From: Zhengitettix transpicula
Lineage: Eukaryota; Arthropoda; Insecta; Orthoptera; Tetrigidae
Length of the DNA: 64,000 nt
Direction: 5' to 3'
NCBI GenBank assembly: GCA_037074705.1
Contig: CM073593.1
Span: 11,413,001 to 11,477,000 of the forward strand
Below the pieces are notes generated by a model. The model worked only from the letters and a program-made list of their open reading frames with translations, did no database searches and was not told the origin of the DNA. The position numbers and the translations under genes are program-made. Shown here piece after piece: positions 1 to 10,850 of this stretch. Within the stretch, counting starts at the first letter, position 1, and every line of letters starts with the position of its first letter.

Positions 1-640
1 TTCAAGTTCATGAGTAAATTGTTAGTGAGGATCGTAATTATTGAAAGTATTGACTGTAAGGTCTAAACAATTCTCACATCCTTCAATAATAAGCATCCTA
101 ATTTAAAATTTACTCATCAACCTGAATTGAGCTTTTCTCTCAATTTATAAGCTTTCTCTCGATTTCCTTGATGTCACTCTATCCATTCATAATACTTAAA
201 TTCTCAGCTATATATTCAGGGCCTGGGGTCAATTTTCTACGCTATATAGTTGTCGGACTTCGTCGTGAAGTGCTCGAACCATTTTCAATGCTTGAAATTT
301 CAAATGTTTTTTATAAGACGCCAGGATTTATATTGAAAGTATTTTTACATCTTCGCTTATACTCAGTTTTATACATTTTACGAATCTCTTATATTTATGG
401 CAGTTGAATATTAGTGACATTATAACTGGAGTAATTACACTGATGTTAAACTTAGGAAAAATTATTTTTTCCCGAATGTATTACGACCGAGAACTATTCA
501 ATTATATGTAACTAATAATATACATTTGAGGTATATATTTTCGCTCAATATAAAAACTACACGTTGGATATTACTTCCTGAAACCAATTTAAATCAAGAA
601 CATAAAAAAAAGCTTTGAAAAGAATCCCAACCATATAGGT
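1..640. other. AT-rich sequence, no gene seen
   Basis: No supported gene, repeat or RNA is visible. The open frames here are short, lack recognisable motifs and have the composition of their AT-rich surroundings. Confidence 0.5.
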
Positions 641-647
641 CATAGAA

Positions 648-790
648 CTAAAACAAAAGAAACAGGATGGAAAAATCTCGACCGGACCGGGAATCGAACC
701 CACTTTGTACGTGTGTGATCTTCCACCAAGCCTTCTCCAGCCATAAGCACTTACAATTCACTAGATCACATTCTTCACATCCTAATTTTA
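648..790 (-). repeat. tRNA-derived SINE-like fragment
   Basis: On the minus strand there is an exact RNA polymerase III B-box (GGTTCGATTCC) followed by CCGGTCCGGTCGAGATTTTTCC. Upstream lies a tRNA-like body with a possible degenerate A-box. The same TTCGATTCC...GGTC...GAT-TTTT pattern recurs near 1050, so I read both as pieces of one SINE family. The ends are not defined and no target duplication was confirmed. A decayed tRNA gene is less likely because no acceptor stem pairs. Confidence 0.55.
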
Positions 791-961
791 GGACTCCAAT
801 GAAGAAATGAAGATTCATGAAAGTATTTAATCTGGTATTCAATTAAAACTTTCTAAATTTGATCAATTTACACGTAATATCCTTTTTATTCATTGAATTC
901 CTAACATTTGCCTGTGAGGGATGTGATTTAGTAAATTATACGTGAGCATTTATTTGGGCTA

Positions 962-1085
962 TATAAAATGGATGGAAAAGTCTCGTATCAGACGGGGAGT
1001 AGACTCTGATAGATTAAATGGGAGAGCAACCACGTACCAAGTGGTGGTCCAGGGTTCGATTCCCCGGTCATGTCGATATTTTACC
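962..1085 (+). repeat. tRNA-derived SINE-like fragment
   Basis: An A-box-like TAGATTAAATGG near 1011 is followed about 44 nt later by an exact B-box GGTTCGATTCC near 1053, the spacing expected for a tRNA-derived promoter. The segment begins with GGATGGAAAAGTCTCG. That string also occurs at ~665 as the reverse complement of the other copy's tail, so two SINE pieces may be joined here in opposite orientation. It is more likely a SINE than a working tRNA because the flanks do not form an acceptor stem. Confidence 0.55.
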
Positions 1086-2454
1086 ACGCTGATCATTTGA
1101 TAGAGCATCTGTTAAACGAAAATAAAATTTATTAATTGTCTCCAAAATTAAATTGTGTTAAAGTGAGCTGCCCAGTGTAGAATTGTGCGTTTATGGTATC
1201 ATACTTGATAAACGCAGATATTTGGATTCAAACAGAATTTTTGTCAGATAATGTATCCCGTTATAGGTTGAACATGAATCGATTATATGCCTTACACATT
1301 TTTCATGCTTTCCGGAGTTTTGATATCTTATTTTCATCATGGATCTCTTCAGACAGGACCATGCCTGAAACCTTCCGCCATGAAATTCAAATAATTAGTA
1401 TTTGTTCCGTCTCCTGCCACTACCCATATCTGATACTGGCGCTGCAGTTTCGAGGATAGTTGCAAGACGTCTCTGGCGTGAAGACTTTGCTCACCGAATT
1501 AGTTTACCCAGTGCTCTCCCTGGGAGAACCAGTGGGCTATGGTCCAAACACGACGCCAGTCCGACGTCGTTTATTTCAGTCCCTGGTCGCCTCTCCTGTC
1601 TACGACTCTACGTCTCCACGTTCTTCTGCGACGAGTTCTGGTTACAGGAAAGTGAGCTGCCAGCGACAAGTGCAGCCAGGTTTAGCAGGGCACTCGTGAA
1701 CAGGAAACAATGCAATGGAAACGAAACCGAAATAATGGCCAATCAATCAAATATAATATCATATAATAAATATAATCAAAGGAATATTCCATGAAGTTCG
1801 GATTACGTGAATCAGAAATTGCACGATGGGATACAATGCAACCCACAGTAAAAGGAGGGAGGAGGAAGTCTGTAAAATTCTAACATTAGTGTTGTACTTA
1901 AATATTTATTAGTTTTATAGTAAAAGTACTGTACTAGTACTGTTTTCATATAGCCATATAAATATAATAAACAGCAAAATCACATAAAGTATTTCCTCCA
2001 AAAATTCGGTATGTGATTGTGGAACGCTCACAGAAATTAACTTTTCTGTATTCATAGTTTCATATTTGACGTGCTAAAAATGTAATAAATATAAATACTA
2101 GAGATCTAATCCTCCCAATTCATGGCGTCTTCGTTATAGAATTCCTAAGTCGCATAGTCATATTATTAAAGGCCAAACATGGCATGCAAGTAATGCAGGG
2201 GAGCAAAACTACCGCTAGAGGCGCTAGCTATGGCCGCGCCATTTCTACCGAAGTTCTGCGAGACCATTTTTGTTTCCCGTTACCATAAAAAGTAGTGTGT
2301 ATTTATTCTATGGTTTATTTTGGCCAATAACAGAAATTTATCTGATGTGCATACCACTTATTCAAATGAATAAACTACTTTTTGAGTTTAGTAACCGAAT
2401 AATGTGTTTGTATTTATCAAGGAAGATCAGGAAAGTGCTATTTGCGGAGGTGCC
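1086..2454. other. Unassigned sequence with a GC-richer patch
   Basis: A patch at about 1405-1705 is clearly GC-richer than its surroundings and stays open in two overlapping frames (up to 130 codons). I recognise no domain, and no splice pair or similarity supports a gene. The rest is AT-rich with nothing identifiable. Confidence 0.4.
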
Positions 2455-2705
2455 ATTTTCTGTCTCCGGTTTTGAACTGAGGTTCTCATAAGTCGAGACG
2501 CCCCGCCCAGTATTAAGAGGTCTATGCTCCGTGGTCTCAGACTTGGGTCCTATTGCAACAGCTGGCCAGCTGCCTCCAGAACTGGCCGTGGCATGGAGAA
2601 TGGAATGCTGCGTCCCTACAGCAAACCCCTCTCTAGTCATTGGAAGAGCGAGGGACAAGTACTGAGAGCCTTACCTACCCAACAGGTGTTTCCTCAGCAT
2701 AACAT
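2455..2705 (+). repeat. Family G interspersed repeat, partial copy
   Basis: This diverged copy of a GC-rich repeat also occurs at 26490-27000 (minus), 38596-39660 and 59925-60225. Shared landmarks are a GTTTTTGAACTAAGG-like start, CAGCTGCCTCC, then AATGCTGCGTCC followed by ACAGCAAACCCCTCTC and GGGACAAGTAC. The downstream half seen in better copies (GGTAGGATCCTTAAA) is missing. The family is not named; it could be the 3' part of a LINE or a long SINE. Confidence 0.6.
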
Positions 2706-3066
2706 TTACGAGGGCAAGCCAATAAGTAATGCCTCCTATTTTTTTCTCTTTTATTGGTTAAGAAAATTAAATGCAATTTACAAAGCATAAACCCACAACA
2801 TTAATGATTAAATTTTCACTTTTTAATACAGTCTCCGTCCTTTGCCATAGTTTTTGTCCACCTATTAACACGGGCATGTATTCCACTGCGGTAGAAAACG
2901 TTCTCTTGCTTCCTAAGCCAACGACGACAACGGTGTTTTCTCTTCAGCTTTTTTACAGCGATGAATCCATCGCAGAATAGTGCTGACATCCACTGCTTCA
3001 TCAGCATACACATTTTTCAGCTTTCCATGGACGCATTTCAGAATTCAATTACAGAAAGCTGTCTAA
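2706..3066. other. AT-rich sequence, no gene seen
   Basis: Nothing identifiable lies between the family G fragment and the left end of the mariner element. Confidence 0.45.
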
Positions 3067-3068
3067 TA

Positions 3069-4293
3069 CGAGGGTGGTCTGTAAAGTTTCCGACCTCAAC
3101 GTGAAGATGGCAGCACTAGTAAATAAAAGCTAGTGAATTTCGTTGTTCATCTGTTGACAGTTACTCACCAAAGTTTCAGCCATTTTGGACACGCAATTGT
3201 TATGTAACAGTCGTTTGAGTGAGTTAATGCGAAAATGGAGAAAATCGAGTATCGAGCTGCTATTAAATATTTGTTTTTGAAAGGCAATACACCTACACAA
3301 ATCAAAGATGATTTGGATTCTGTGTATGGGGACACTGCACCATCATTTACCACAGTGAAATTTTGGGCAGCTTAATTTAAACGTGGCCGTTAGAGCTTTG
3401 GAGACGATGAAAGTTGGGAACGACCAAAAACTGCAACTACCGACGAAAACATCGCCAAAGTTCACCAAATGGTGCTACACGACCGCCGAATTAAAGTGAG
3501 AGAGATAGCAGAGGTCATGAACGTGTCAAAAGAACGTGTTTATCGCATATTAAATCAACATTTTGGCATGAGAAAGCTGTCCGCGCGTTGGGTGCCGTGT
3601 TTGCTCACGTTAGACCAAAAACGTGTTCGAATGAACCTTTACAACGCTCTGTTGGCGAAGTTTAGGTGCAACAAATCCGAGTTTTGGCGCCGATTAATTA
3701 CTGTAGATGAAACTTGGATACGCCCGAAACAAAAATACAGTCCAAAGGGGGAACCGGCTCCAAAAAAAGCAAAAACTGTTTTTTCGGCTGGGAAAGTGAT
3801 GGCGACTGTTTTTTGGGATTGTCATGTAGTTATTTTAATCGATTATCTTCAAAAAGGTAAAACCATTACAGGAGCATCATTACTTGACAATCTGAAGGCC
3901 GAACTTGCAGAAAAACGGCCACATTTGCAGAAAAAGAAAATCACGTTTCACCAAGATAACGCACCGTCTCACACCTCAGCGGTTCCCATGGCGAAAATCC
4001 ACGAATTACGGTTTGAACTGCTTGACCATCCAGATCTAGCCCCAAGCGACTTCTTCTTGTTCCCTCATCTAAAAATTGCGCTATGAGGACAGAGACTTTC
4101 GTCAAATGAAGAGGCAATCACCTTCGTGAACACTTATTTTGCAGAGAAAAACGCCGAGTACTTTTTGGACGGGTTACAGAGATGGGAGCATCACTGGGAG
4201 AAGTGTGGAGAGTTACAAGGGGACTATGTTGAAAAATAAAAAAATTCAAATCTTCGATCATTGTTGGGTCGGAAACTTTTCAGACCACCCTCG
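3069..4293 (+). mobile_element. Full-length mariner element (Tc1/mariner), inactive
   Basis: This is a complete 1,225-bp element with terminal inverted repeats of about 30 bp that start CGAGGGTGGTCTG at both ends and are flanked by TA dinucleotides (3067-3068 and 4294-4295), the mariner target duplication. It encloses one degraded transposase gene. Length and termini are normal for mariner; inactivity is inferred from the stops and the deletion in the gene. Confidence 0.93.
3235..4239 (+). pseudogene. Mariner transposase, broken by three stops
   Basis: A functional copy would cut and paste mariner DNA into TA sites. One frame from the ATG at 3235 reads about 334 residues, near the family's usual ~345. 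It contains an N-terminal helix-turn-helix region, a WVP...LT linker, the first catalytic Asp in TVDETWI, the second in FHQDNAPSHTS and a LAPSDFFLF block with the third. In-frame stops lie at 3373 (TAA), 3391 (TAG) and 4084 (TGA). About 30 residues separate the last two acidic residues instead of the expected 34: the segment normally reading HPPYSPDLAPSD has lost four residues. The unbroken 205-codon stretch 3469-4086 is only the middle of this gene. The gene is clearly non-functional. Confidence 0.92.
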
Positions 4294-4579
4294 TACGTAC
4301 GTCAGATCAACCATTTGGCAACAGGGTGCAGTGCTGCCACCAGTTGACTTAGGAAGTTGTTACTGCAGTGGATTGGAGAAGAATGTTTCAAATTATTTGT
4401 TATACATATAATTGGCCACTAACAAACTAAACTAGGAAACCCGTACTACAACGCTTCTTCTACAAATAGGTAGTAGGCCTTCTCAAGTATTAAACTTAAA
4501 CTTTAGTCTGTCTGTTTGTGGCCAATTATAAGTATAATAATTCTTGTTACAGACGTTAAGTAATTTTTATTTTGTTATT

Positions 4580-5015
4580 ATTAATTTATGGTCGCGTCAG
4601 CTTGTTGGTTATTGGCGACCCTGTAATAGTGTTTACGTAGTTAGATTACAGCGAGTTTGAAATTTCGAATTGTGATCATAGTTTCTAACTGCGGTTGTCA
4701 GTTTTTCGTCGGAGACGAACTTGAGTAGACTGTTGATCGCCGTGGTGTGTGTGCAGAAGTCTTCTCCAGAGAATTCGGCTATGGTCCTCCTGCGTATATC
4801 CTCATACTTCGTGCATTCGAATAAAATATGTTGGATGGGGAGGGCTCGATCACACGCATCACAGATATGAGTTGGGTGTGCAATGATCTAATCCTGGAAA
4901 CTATTATCTGCTGTTTTCTTGAGATGTTGTTGAGGCGGCACAGACCTGCTGATGTTTGCAGGTTTTGATGGAAGAAACCGTTTATTCTCCTCTCCTCGTG
5001 GAGTAATGTTATCTT
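4580..5015 (-). pseudogene. LINE ORF2 C-terminus, fragment
   Basis: Read on the minus strand this is the end of a non-LTR retrotransposon polyprotein. An upstream block (INGFFHQN... RLNNISRKQQIIVSRIR) resembles the region after the RNase H domain. It is followed, after a frameshift, by a zinc-knuckle-like motif CDACDRALPIQHILFEC (C-x2-C-x7-H-x4-C) and KYEDIRRR, ending at a TAA at 4633-4635. No start codon or reverse transcriptase is present, so this is a 5'-truncated copy. The 3' UTR ends with GACGCGACCATAAA, also found in the second copy at 5745. The clade (I/Jockey-like, RNase H-bearing) is inferred. Confidence 0.72.
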
Positions 5016-5744
5016 ATTAAATTATATGATTGAACTCTATGTAGTATACAATGACGTCATAAATATGGCACAGAGCTTGTGTGGTTGGTAATTTGAAAAA
5101 TATGTACGTAAAATGCTGTAAAAAAAATATTTTACTTTTATTTCGTGCATTTGCGAGTGTAGCGACGAGCGAAGCGAACAGGAGACGGAGCTCCCAAGTA
5201 ATAATCAATTTCGTAGTGTGCAGATTTTCTCAATTACGTCACAGACCAGGAATATCACGGATCAAATTAGGTCATCAATATTAAATAATAATTTTGATTC
5301 ATTCTGTGAAAATATAATAAAATCACTTTGTTGTTCAATAAATTTACGAAATAATAAGTTTTTAAATCAGTCCTATTTAAAGCGAGACATGAAATCGTAC
5401 ACACCAATACATGTCGCAAAAATGTGAAAATCTTGTTATGTATGCAATTGAGAAAGTTCTCTACCATCTCTTCAATTTTATTACCGCTATCACAGGACAG
5501 TGGCTCTATTGTTAATCAGAGACAATGGAGAGTTTAACCGTAAATGATTGAAGAGAGATTTTTACATCCAACGCTCGCTTTCCATATGTCCTTTTCAATT
5601 GTTCAAATGTAATTGGCTTTACTTCGGCATTCTGTGCAATGTTGACGCCAAGAACACAATTGTTAAATGGTAATTCGTATTTTGACATTCCAAATTACGT
5701 CTAAAGGTTTTATAAAATCCGGTTTCCAAATCTTATTTTTATTG
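5016..5744. other. Unassigned AT-rich sequence
   Basis: This stretch separates two fragments of the same LINE family. Short open frames occur but show no motif. A small GC-richer run at ~5155-5195 is not explained. Confidence 0.4.
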
Positions 5745-6065
5745 AAATTTTATGGTCGCGTCAACCAAAATGTTATTGACTACCTTCTACATTATTTAAT
5801 AGGGTACCAAATATTTTCGTTATTCTAGTGCGATGATTTTGGTTGCATTCAGTTTCTTCTCAAATTAGATGTTCGCTTTTGGCACTGGTTAAAAAAACTA
5901 GTAATGAAACGATTGCTTCTGGATCAGTCGTTTGTATTGAATATGGCTATTGTCATGTTTCGTTTTTCTTCGTATTTTTTGCATTCATAGAACAAATGTT
6001 GAATGGTGACGTATTGGTCTAAATCATTATTCCGTGACATTTAGGCGATGTGACCTGTTACCCCC
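5745..6065 (-). pseudogene. Second fragment of the same LINE C-terminus, badly decayed
   Basis: The minus strand reads DQYVTIQHLFYECKKYEEKR, which matches the IQHILFEC-KYEDIRRR block of the copy at 4580-5015. It then meets many stops. The downstream end GACGCGACCATAAAATTT matches the 3' UTR end of that copy, so both are 3' ends of one family in the same orientation. Its greater number of stops suggests it is older. Confidence 0.62.
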
Positions 6066-7170
6066 ATAGACAACAATCACCTTGTAGTGCACAGAAGCTG
6101 GATAAATTAATTGGTTATGATTTATTTTATTATTTGTGTGTTTTATTTTATTTTACGAAAAGAAAAATCGTGAGCACTTATTATTCTTGGCTGCAGTCTG
6201 GCCAGGGGGTAATATCCGCGACTCAAATAAGGAAGGGTGGCACGGGTTCCTTTTGTTAGGATTAAAATATTGTGAGTGTCTGGTGAGGCCACATGATTTC
6301 AACAAGCGGATTTACTAATTATATTTCCATTGAAATATTTTCTTCAAATTCCTATAATTCAATATAGTGTGTTTCTAAATATGTTCTTGGCCGCAGTAGG
6401 GTACATCCGATCGAAAAAGGACCCACCTCACAAAAAGTACTCGCTATTTACATAAATTGATCCCTTATATCACGTAAAATATAATACGGCCTACATGTCA
6501 ACCGAATTCCTGGTATTTGTATGCTTTTTTTCTTGATGGTAATTTGTAAACGATTATATACGGTACTGTATTTCCTTTTAAACTAAATACAATACCGTAA
6601 TAATTAAAAATAAGTATTTCTTAAAACTTCCCTTCAAGACAAATTTAAAATAATATTTTATCCCTTAAATTATTAATGTAATTATTTAAATTGCTTGGTC
6701 TTTTTAGGTGATGTGAGGAAGGTTGGCAAGTTAGCATACGAGTACCATAGTCCGGCTTTCGTAGTTGGCAGAAGGTTATGACGCAGAGCGGTTGGGGGAA
6801 ACCCCCGGGCTGACTCGTGAAATACACTATTACGTGTTTTATCGAGCTGCGTTGCAGAGATCCCTCCAGCGGGTAAATTCAAAAACAGCATTTTGCTTTT
6901 ATGAAACCTTTGTTGAATGACTCACGTCCACAACAAACCTAAAGTAAGCCAAAAAAATCCTTCAAAATATTTTATAAACATTCATCTGCATTTATATTAA
7001 TGTGTTTTCGTAACAATTAGCCAAAAATGCAGGCAACCTTCCATTTGCTCCCATCCGGTACGAGCATTTGATATTGTGAATGCATTTGTTCTAACTTCAC
7101 CACTAAGTTAGTGACAATTATGTTCAAAAAGTGCATTTAAAATTGCTGTACTTTGTTTTCTTCTCTCTCT

Positions 7171-7175
<5 letters not shown>
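6066..7175. other. Unassigned sequence
   Basis: Short GC-richer patches at ~6185-6260 and ~6700-6890 sit in AT-rich DNA. The second contains overlapping 60-69 codon frames on the minus strand without recognisable motifs. No gene is supported. Confidence 0.4.

Positions 7176-7223
<48 letters not shown>
7176..7223. repeat. (TA)n microsatellite
   Basis: An uninterrupted TA run directly abuts the TG start of LTR-like unit A and may have been its insertion target. Confidence 0.95.
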
Positions 7224-7226
<3 letters not shown>

Positions 7227-8324
7227 AGTAATTGGTAATTAAGGCATTGTTCTAATTGAAAAGTTGAATTGTAGAGGACTCATTATTGGTGGATATAGCG
7301 GACGCCGCAACAAACCGGCAATGCAAAGAAAGTATTGTTGATCGGTCGAGAAGGTTTTACGCGCTCAAAATTTACGAGACGAACGAACAGTCGGGCAGCA
7401 GACAGCAAATAGAACGGACGAAAAGAACGAACAGTCAAGCAATGAACGGCGAGGCATAAAGACCTGCAAAGTCTATTTTACAAAAGTAGTACAGTCAGGC
7501 AATGAACGGCGAGGTGTAAAGACCACAAAATTCTAATACACGAAAAGTTGAACAATTTAGTCAGTCAGCAGCGAGAATGAAAAAGGTCTAATTTAAAGAA
7601 CGAGAAAGTGTTCCAGTAACCAGTACGCTGTTATATCAAAAATGCAGAAATTGAACTAGTCTTCAGTCAACAGACAAAACCAATGAGGTGCATTTTCAAC
7701 AAAAATCCACGAGACCTACAAATCCAGGTTGCAGTATATCATCGAGAATCGACAAAGTTATTTTAAACCAACTAACAAACTACGCTAATTAGAGTCTGTG
7801 AACATTTAGAGTCTGTGAGAATTTAGAATCAGTGATATCCCCAAAATTGTTCACGAAAAGTTAAAATGAGACGTGGGCTGCCGTAAGTAGAAAGAAAACT
7901 TTAAAATCATTGTAAACCACGTTTAAAAGATAAACGTCAGATCGTTCTTTAATTATCGATAAAATGAGATCTTTAATTATTCAGATCATTCTTTATTTCT
8001 TGATAAAAATTGAAATTGTTTAAATTCAATCTTTAGCATTATTTATTCAGCAACAAATTTCGTCTATGTTCAGACGCATTGATTCCCATATAAAGCAAAT
8101 GTAATTTTTGTGATTTTGATTATATAAATTCTGCCATTTATCAAACCCAGTTCAAGACCCTGAGATCCCAAATATTTTGTGATTTGAATACTTGTATTAA
8201 AATTGTTAATAAATCTTGTTTAATAGTTTTCACGTAATAGTTCTTTTCATTTAAAAACCCCACATAATTCATATCCAGAATTATTGTAAAAGATAACAAA
8301 AGCTATAGTTAATAAATTATTACA
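7224..8324 (+). mobile_element. LTR-like unit A, with intron-like signals
   Basis: This 1,101-bp unit starts TGTAGTAATT and ends ATTATTACA, so its ends form a short inverted repeat of the TG...CA type, with (TA)n on both sides. It is closely related to the unit at 53812-54757. Inside are a 5' splice-site-like GTAAGT at 7883, a candidate acceptor TTATCAAACCCAG ending at 8150 (268-nt intron), a conserved block TTCAAGACCCTGAGATC just after it, and AATAAA near 8200. No conserved reading frame exists: the best frame of the sister copy is shifted here. A ~37-bp motif (AATGAACGGCGAGG...) is duplicated at ~7440 and ~7500. It may be a solo LTR, a TRIM-type element or a small non-coding unit. Confidence 0.6.
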
Positions 8325-8334
8325 ATATATATAT

Positions 8335-9529
8335 TGTAGTAATTAAAGAGCAATTAATAATTTAAAACATTGTAGACTTGAATTGTTATCGGCAAACAGA
8401 CACCAATCACACACAAGAATGGGTAAGAATAACAGGTCGGAAAGCATTGTAGGACTGTTGGCGCGTTAAGAGAAAATAAAGCGGTAAGTTTATTTGGCGA
8501 TCAGGAACGGCAGAAAGCGGTCGTATTAGAAATAGACGAGATGATTTCAAATATTAAAAAGTAAAGTTAAGTAGAAGCAGATGGCGATCAGGAACGGCAA
8601 AAAGCGGTCGTAATAAAAATAGACGAGACGTTTTTCAAAAGTAAAGTTGTACAGCATTCACCCATATAGTACTGCAGAAAGATTTCTGAGTGTTCCAGTT
8701 AATGCCAAATAAAAGTCTACGTGGAACAGTTATCAGAATTACCGCAAATTGGCATAATTGCGGAATAAGTCATCTACAAGATATAGCCAACACTTGCTAA
8801 TTACACTGTGAAGTGTAAATTCAGTGAAAGAATGGCCTGCTTTTAAAAAAAATTACAGTGTGTGTCAGTGTGTTGCTGAAAGAGTTAAATTGTCCGGGTA
8901 CCAGAAAAACTGTAAGTCATGCTTCATTTAAATTATTATTGTGAACGTTAGATTAAAGATAAACGTTAGATTAAAGATAATCGACAGATTTAGATTTTTT
9001 TGAATATTGTAAATATTAATTTGTAATTAATTCATAAAAGTGTAATCGCCACAAAAATTTGATTTTTTAAAGAGGAGTAATACTTTTCTTTATTTCAAGA
9101 CCCAGATAACGACCCTGAGATTAAGAGTAAAAGTTTTGTTTGTACGTAATAAATGTTATAAAAGGTCATCGAATATTTATTTGTAATTTGAAATCTGTGT
9201 GCATCGAATAAATTAATTGTTTGGTCAGTTTACATAAATTTTCTTATTTATGCTCCTTTCATTTAAAAATAAGTAGATTCATTAACGTGGACATTATTAT
9301 TTCATTTTAAATTGTTTATTAAAATGTATGCATTACCATTTTGGCGGCCTCAACGTAAGGCTAAATCATATTAATTGTTTAATAAAAGTTAATTTGTATG
9401 CATTACATATTTAACACCTCCAACGTGGGGCACTGTTTTATTTTAAAATGTAATATTTGTAATTATTAAATTTTGATGCCTCAACGTGGAGCTAATTATT
9501 TTATCATTCTTTTATATTTATATATTACA
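8335..9529 (+). mobile_element. LTR-like unit B, with intron-like signals
   Basis: Head to tail with unit A across about ten TA-rich bases, it starts TGTAGTAATTAAAG and ends TATTACA. A donor-like GTAAGT lies at 8912 and a pyrimidine-rich acceptor TTTATTTCAAGACCCAG ends at 9105 (194-nt intron), followed by a GACCCTGAGAT block and then AATAAA near 9148. A ~48-bp segment (GGCGATCAGGAACGGC...) occurs twice, at ~8496 and ~8583. The 3' part holds three copies of a primer-binding-site-like motif, CTCAACGTGGAGC or a variant, each preceded by TTACA-like sequence (~9353, ~9419, ~9480). Confidence 0.6.
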
Positions 9530-9536
9530 ATATATA

Positions 9537-10423
9537 TAGTAGGGGTTACAAAGTTGTCAAGAATGAATAAATAGTTTCGTTAATTATTGGCGGCGTAACT
9601 TTGAGGCCAGAGCATTGTAAAGAACAGTATTGTTTGGCGAAATGCAGAGACTATATGGGTGCTACGGTGTATTGTCGAAAAGGCATATAAGACGCTCAGA
9701 ACTTTAGCGGTAATCAGTTGTCAGATATAAAGAGTGTGTTTGGGAGCCTGCGTAAAAGTCAGATATTCAGAGAGAGTGTTTCGAGGTCTTGACGAGATAG
9801 TCAGAAAAAAAATATCAGATATTCAGAGAGAGCAGAGTGTTTTTGGGAGGACCTTGACCATGGTAGTCCGAGCTAGTGTATGTGATGGTCATATTCAGCA
9901 AAGTATGGGATGAATAACATCAGTTTTTATTAAAGATTCTCCACAGTAAAAATAGAGCTTGACAATACGATTTCAGGAAAGCAGAAAAGTGCCGAATATG
10001 TTGCGAAGTGAGACGAGGATAAAATCAGTGCTATAGCCTGCCAGTGAAATAGTGTTCTATATAAAAAAATCACGAGTGCACAAACCAGGGCAGCTCAATT
10101 AAATGGTATGTAACAATGAACTTCTTTCTGTAAACCTTACGGAAATATCGTTTACCGCCAGATTTCTATAACTTTTCTGATTTCGTAAATTTAAATTTAT
10201 TTTTTACTGTCTTTATTATAGGCCCAATAAGCGGCCCTGAAAATTAAGATTCTCATAAATATTAAAATGTAAATTCAACTAAAACTAAATTTGTCAAATA
10301 AATAATTTTTGTTATCTTTTTTAAATATTTGGTTTATTCATTTAATTAACCTTTTGTATTATTTGACAATCCAACGTGGAGCTGTTATCGTTTATTTTCA
10401 TCGGATTATTAGTGTTTATTACA
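9537..10423 (+). mobile_element. LTR-like unit C, with intron-like signals
   Basis: The third member of the array has a start decayed to TAGTAGGGG and an end TTTATTACA. It matches unit C' at 52715: both have an early ATTATTGGCGGCGTAACT and GTTTGGCGA. A donor-like GTATGT lies at 10106 and an acceptor TCTTTATTATAG ends at 10221 (116-nt intron), followed by GCCCAATAAGCGGCCCTGA, then AATAAATAA near 10300 and a CCAACGTGGAGC motif at ~10370. TCAGATATTCAGAGAGAG is duplicated at ~9760 and ~9813. Confidence 0.58.
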
Positions 10424-10429
10424 ATATAT

Positions 10430-10850
10430 ACTATAAAAATGACTTTCTGTGTGTCCCTTACGTGTTCCTGTAGCGGTGAAACTTGGTAATTAGTTTTCGG
10501 GGTCGATGAGATTAATAGTGTCCTTCCAGATGTTTTTCGTGTATAATTTTAAACCCGTCCCGCATGGATAACTTTACTAAGGGTGGGGGATACATAAAAA
10601 TAATTCGACATTCACGTATGTCAGTTATGTTGCAGTGTGGCCTCTAGCTGTGGGGTTGGGATAGGCCGTTACATAAGAGTAATGAGTAAACAACCAAGAC
10701 CGTTGTCGGATCTGTGGTTATGGAGGTCACCGAGTTTAATTCGGACATTTACCATACTGGGTAAGATGTAGTTTAGACCCTAGAAGTGTAAGGAGGTGAA
10801 ACGAATTTCTGCGTATAATCTTAAACGCGTATAGAAATTTATACAAAACT
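10430..10850 (+). mobile_element. Decayed Helitron 5' fragment
   Basis: It begins TATAAAAATGAC, like the Helitron 5' end at 20212. It then carries one diverged copy of that family's ~280-bp monomer, including GGTCGATGAGATTAATAGTGT, GTGTATAATTT, AAGGGTGGGGG and GGTTATGGAGGTCACCGAG. The canonical 3' hairpin and CTAG end are absent, so it is truncated. The right boundary is approximate. Confidence 0.55.

Noticed and set aside
1042..1075. Possible true tRNA gene (exact B-box)
   Set aside because: No acceptor stem or anticodon arm of proper size could be folded; flanks resemble the other SINE piece.
1402..1794. 130-codon GC-richer open frame
   Set aside because: It overlaps another open frame of 79 codons on the same strand; no motif, splice pair or similarity. 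GC content alone keeps frames open.
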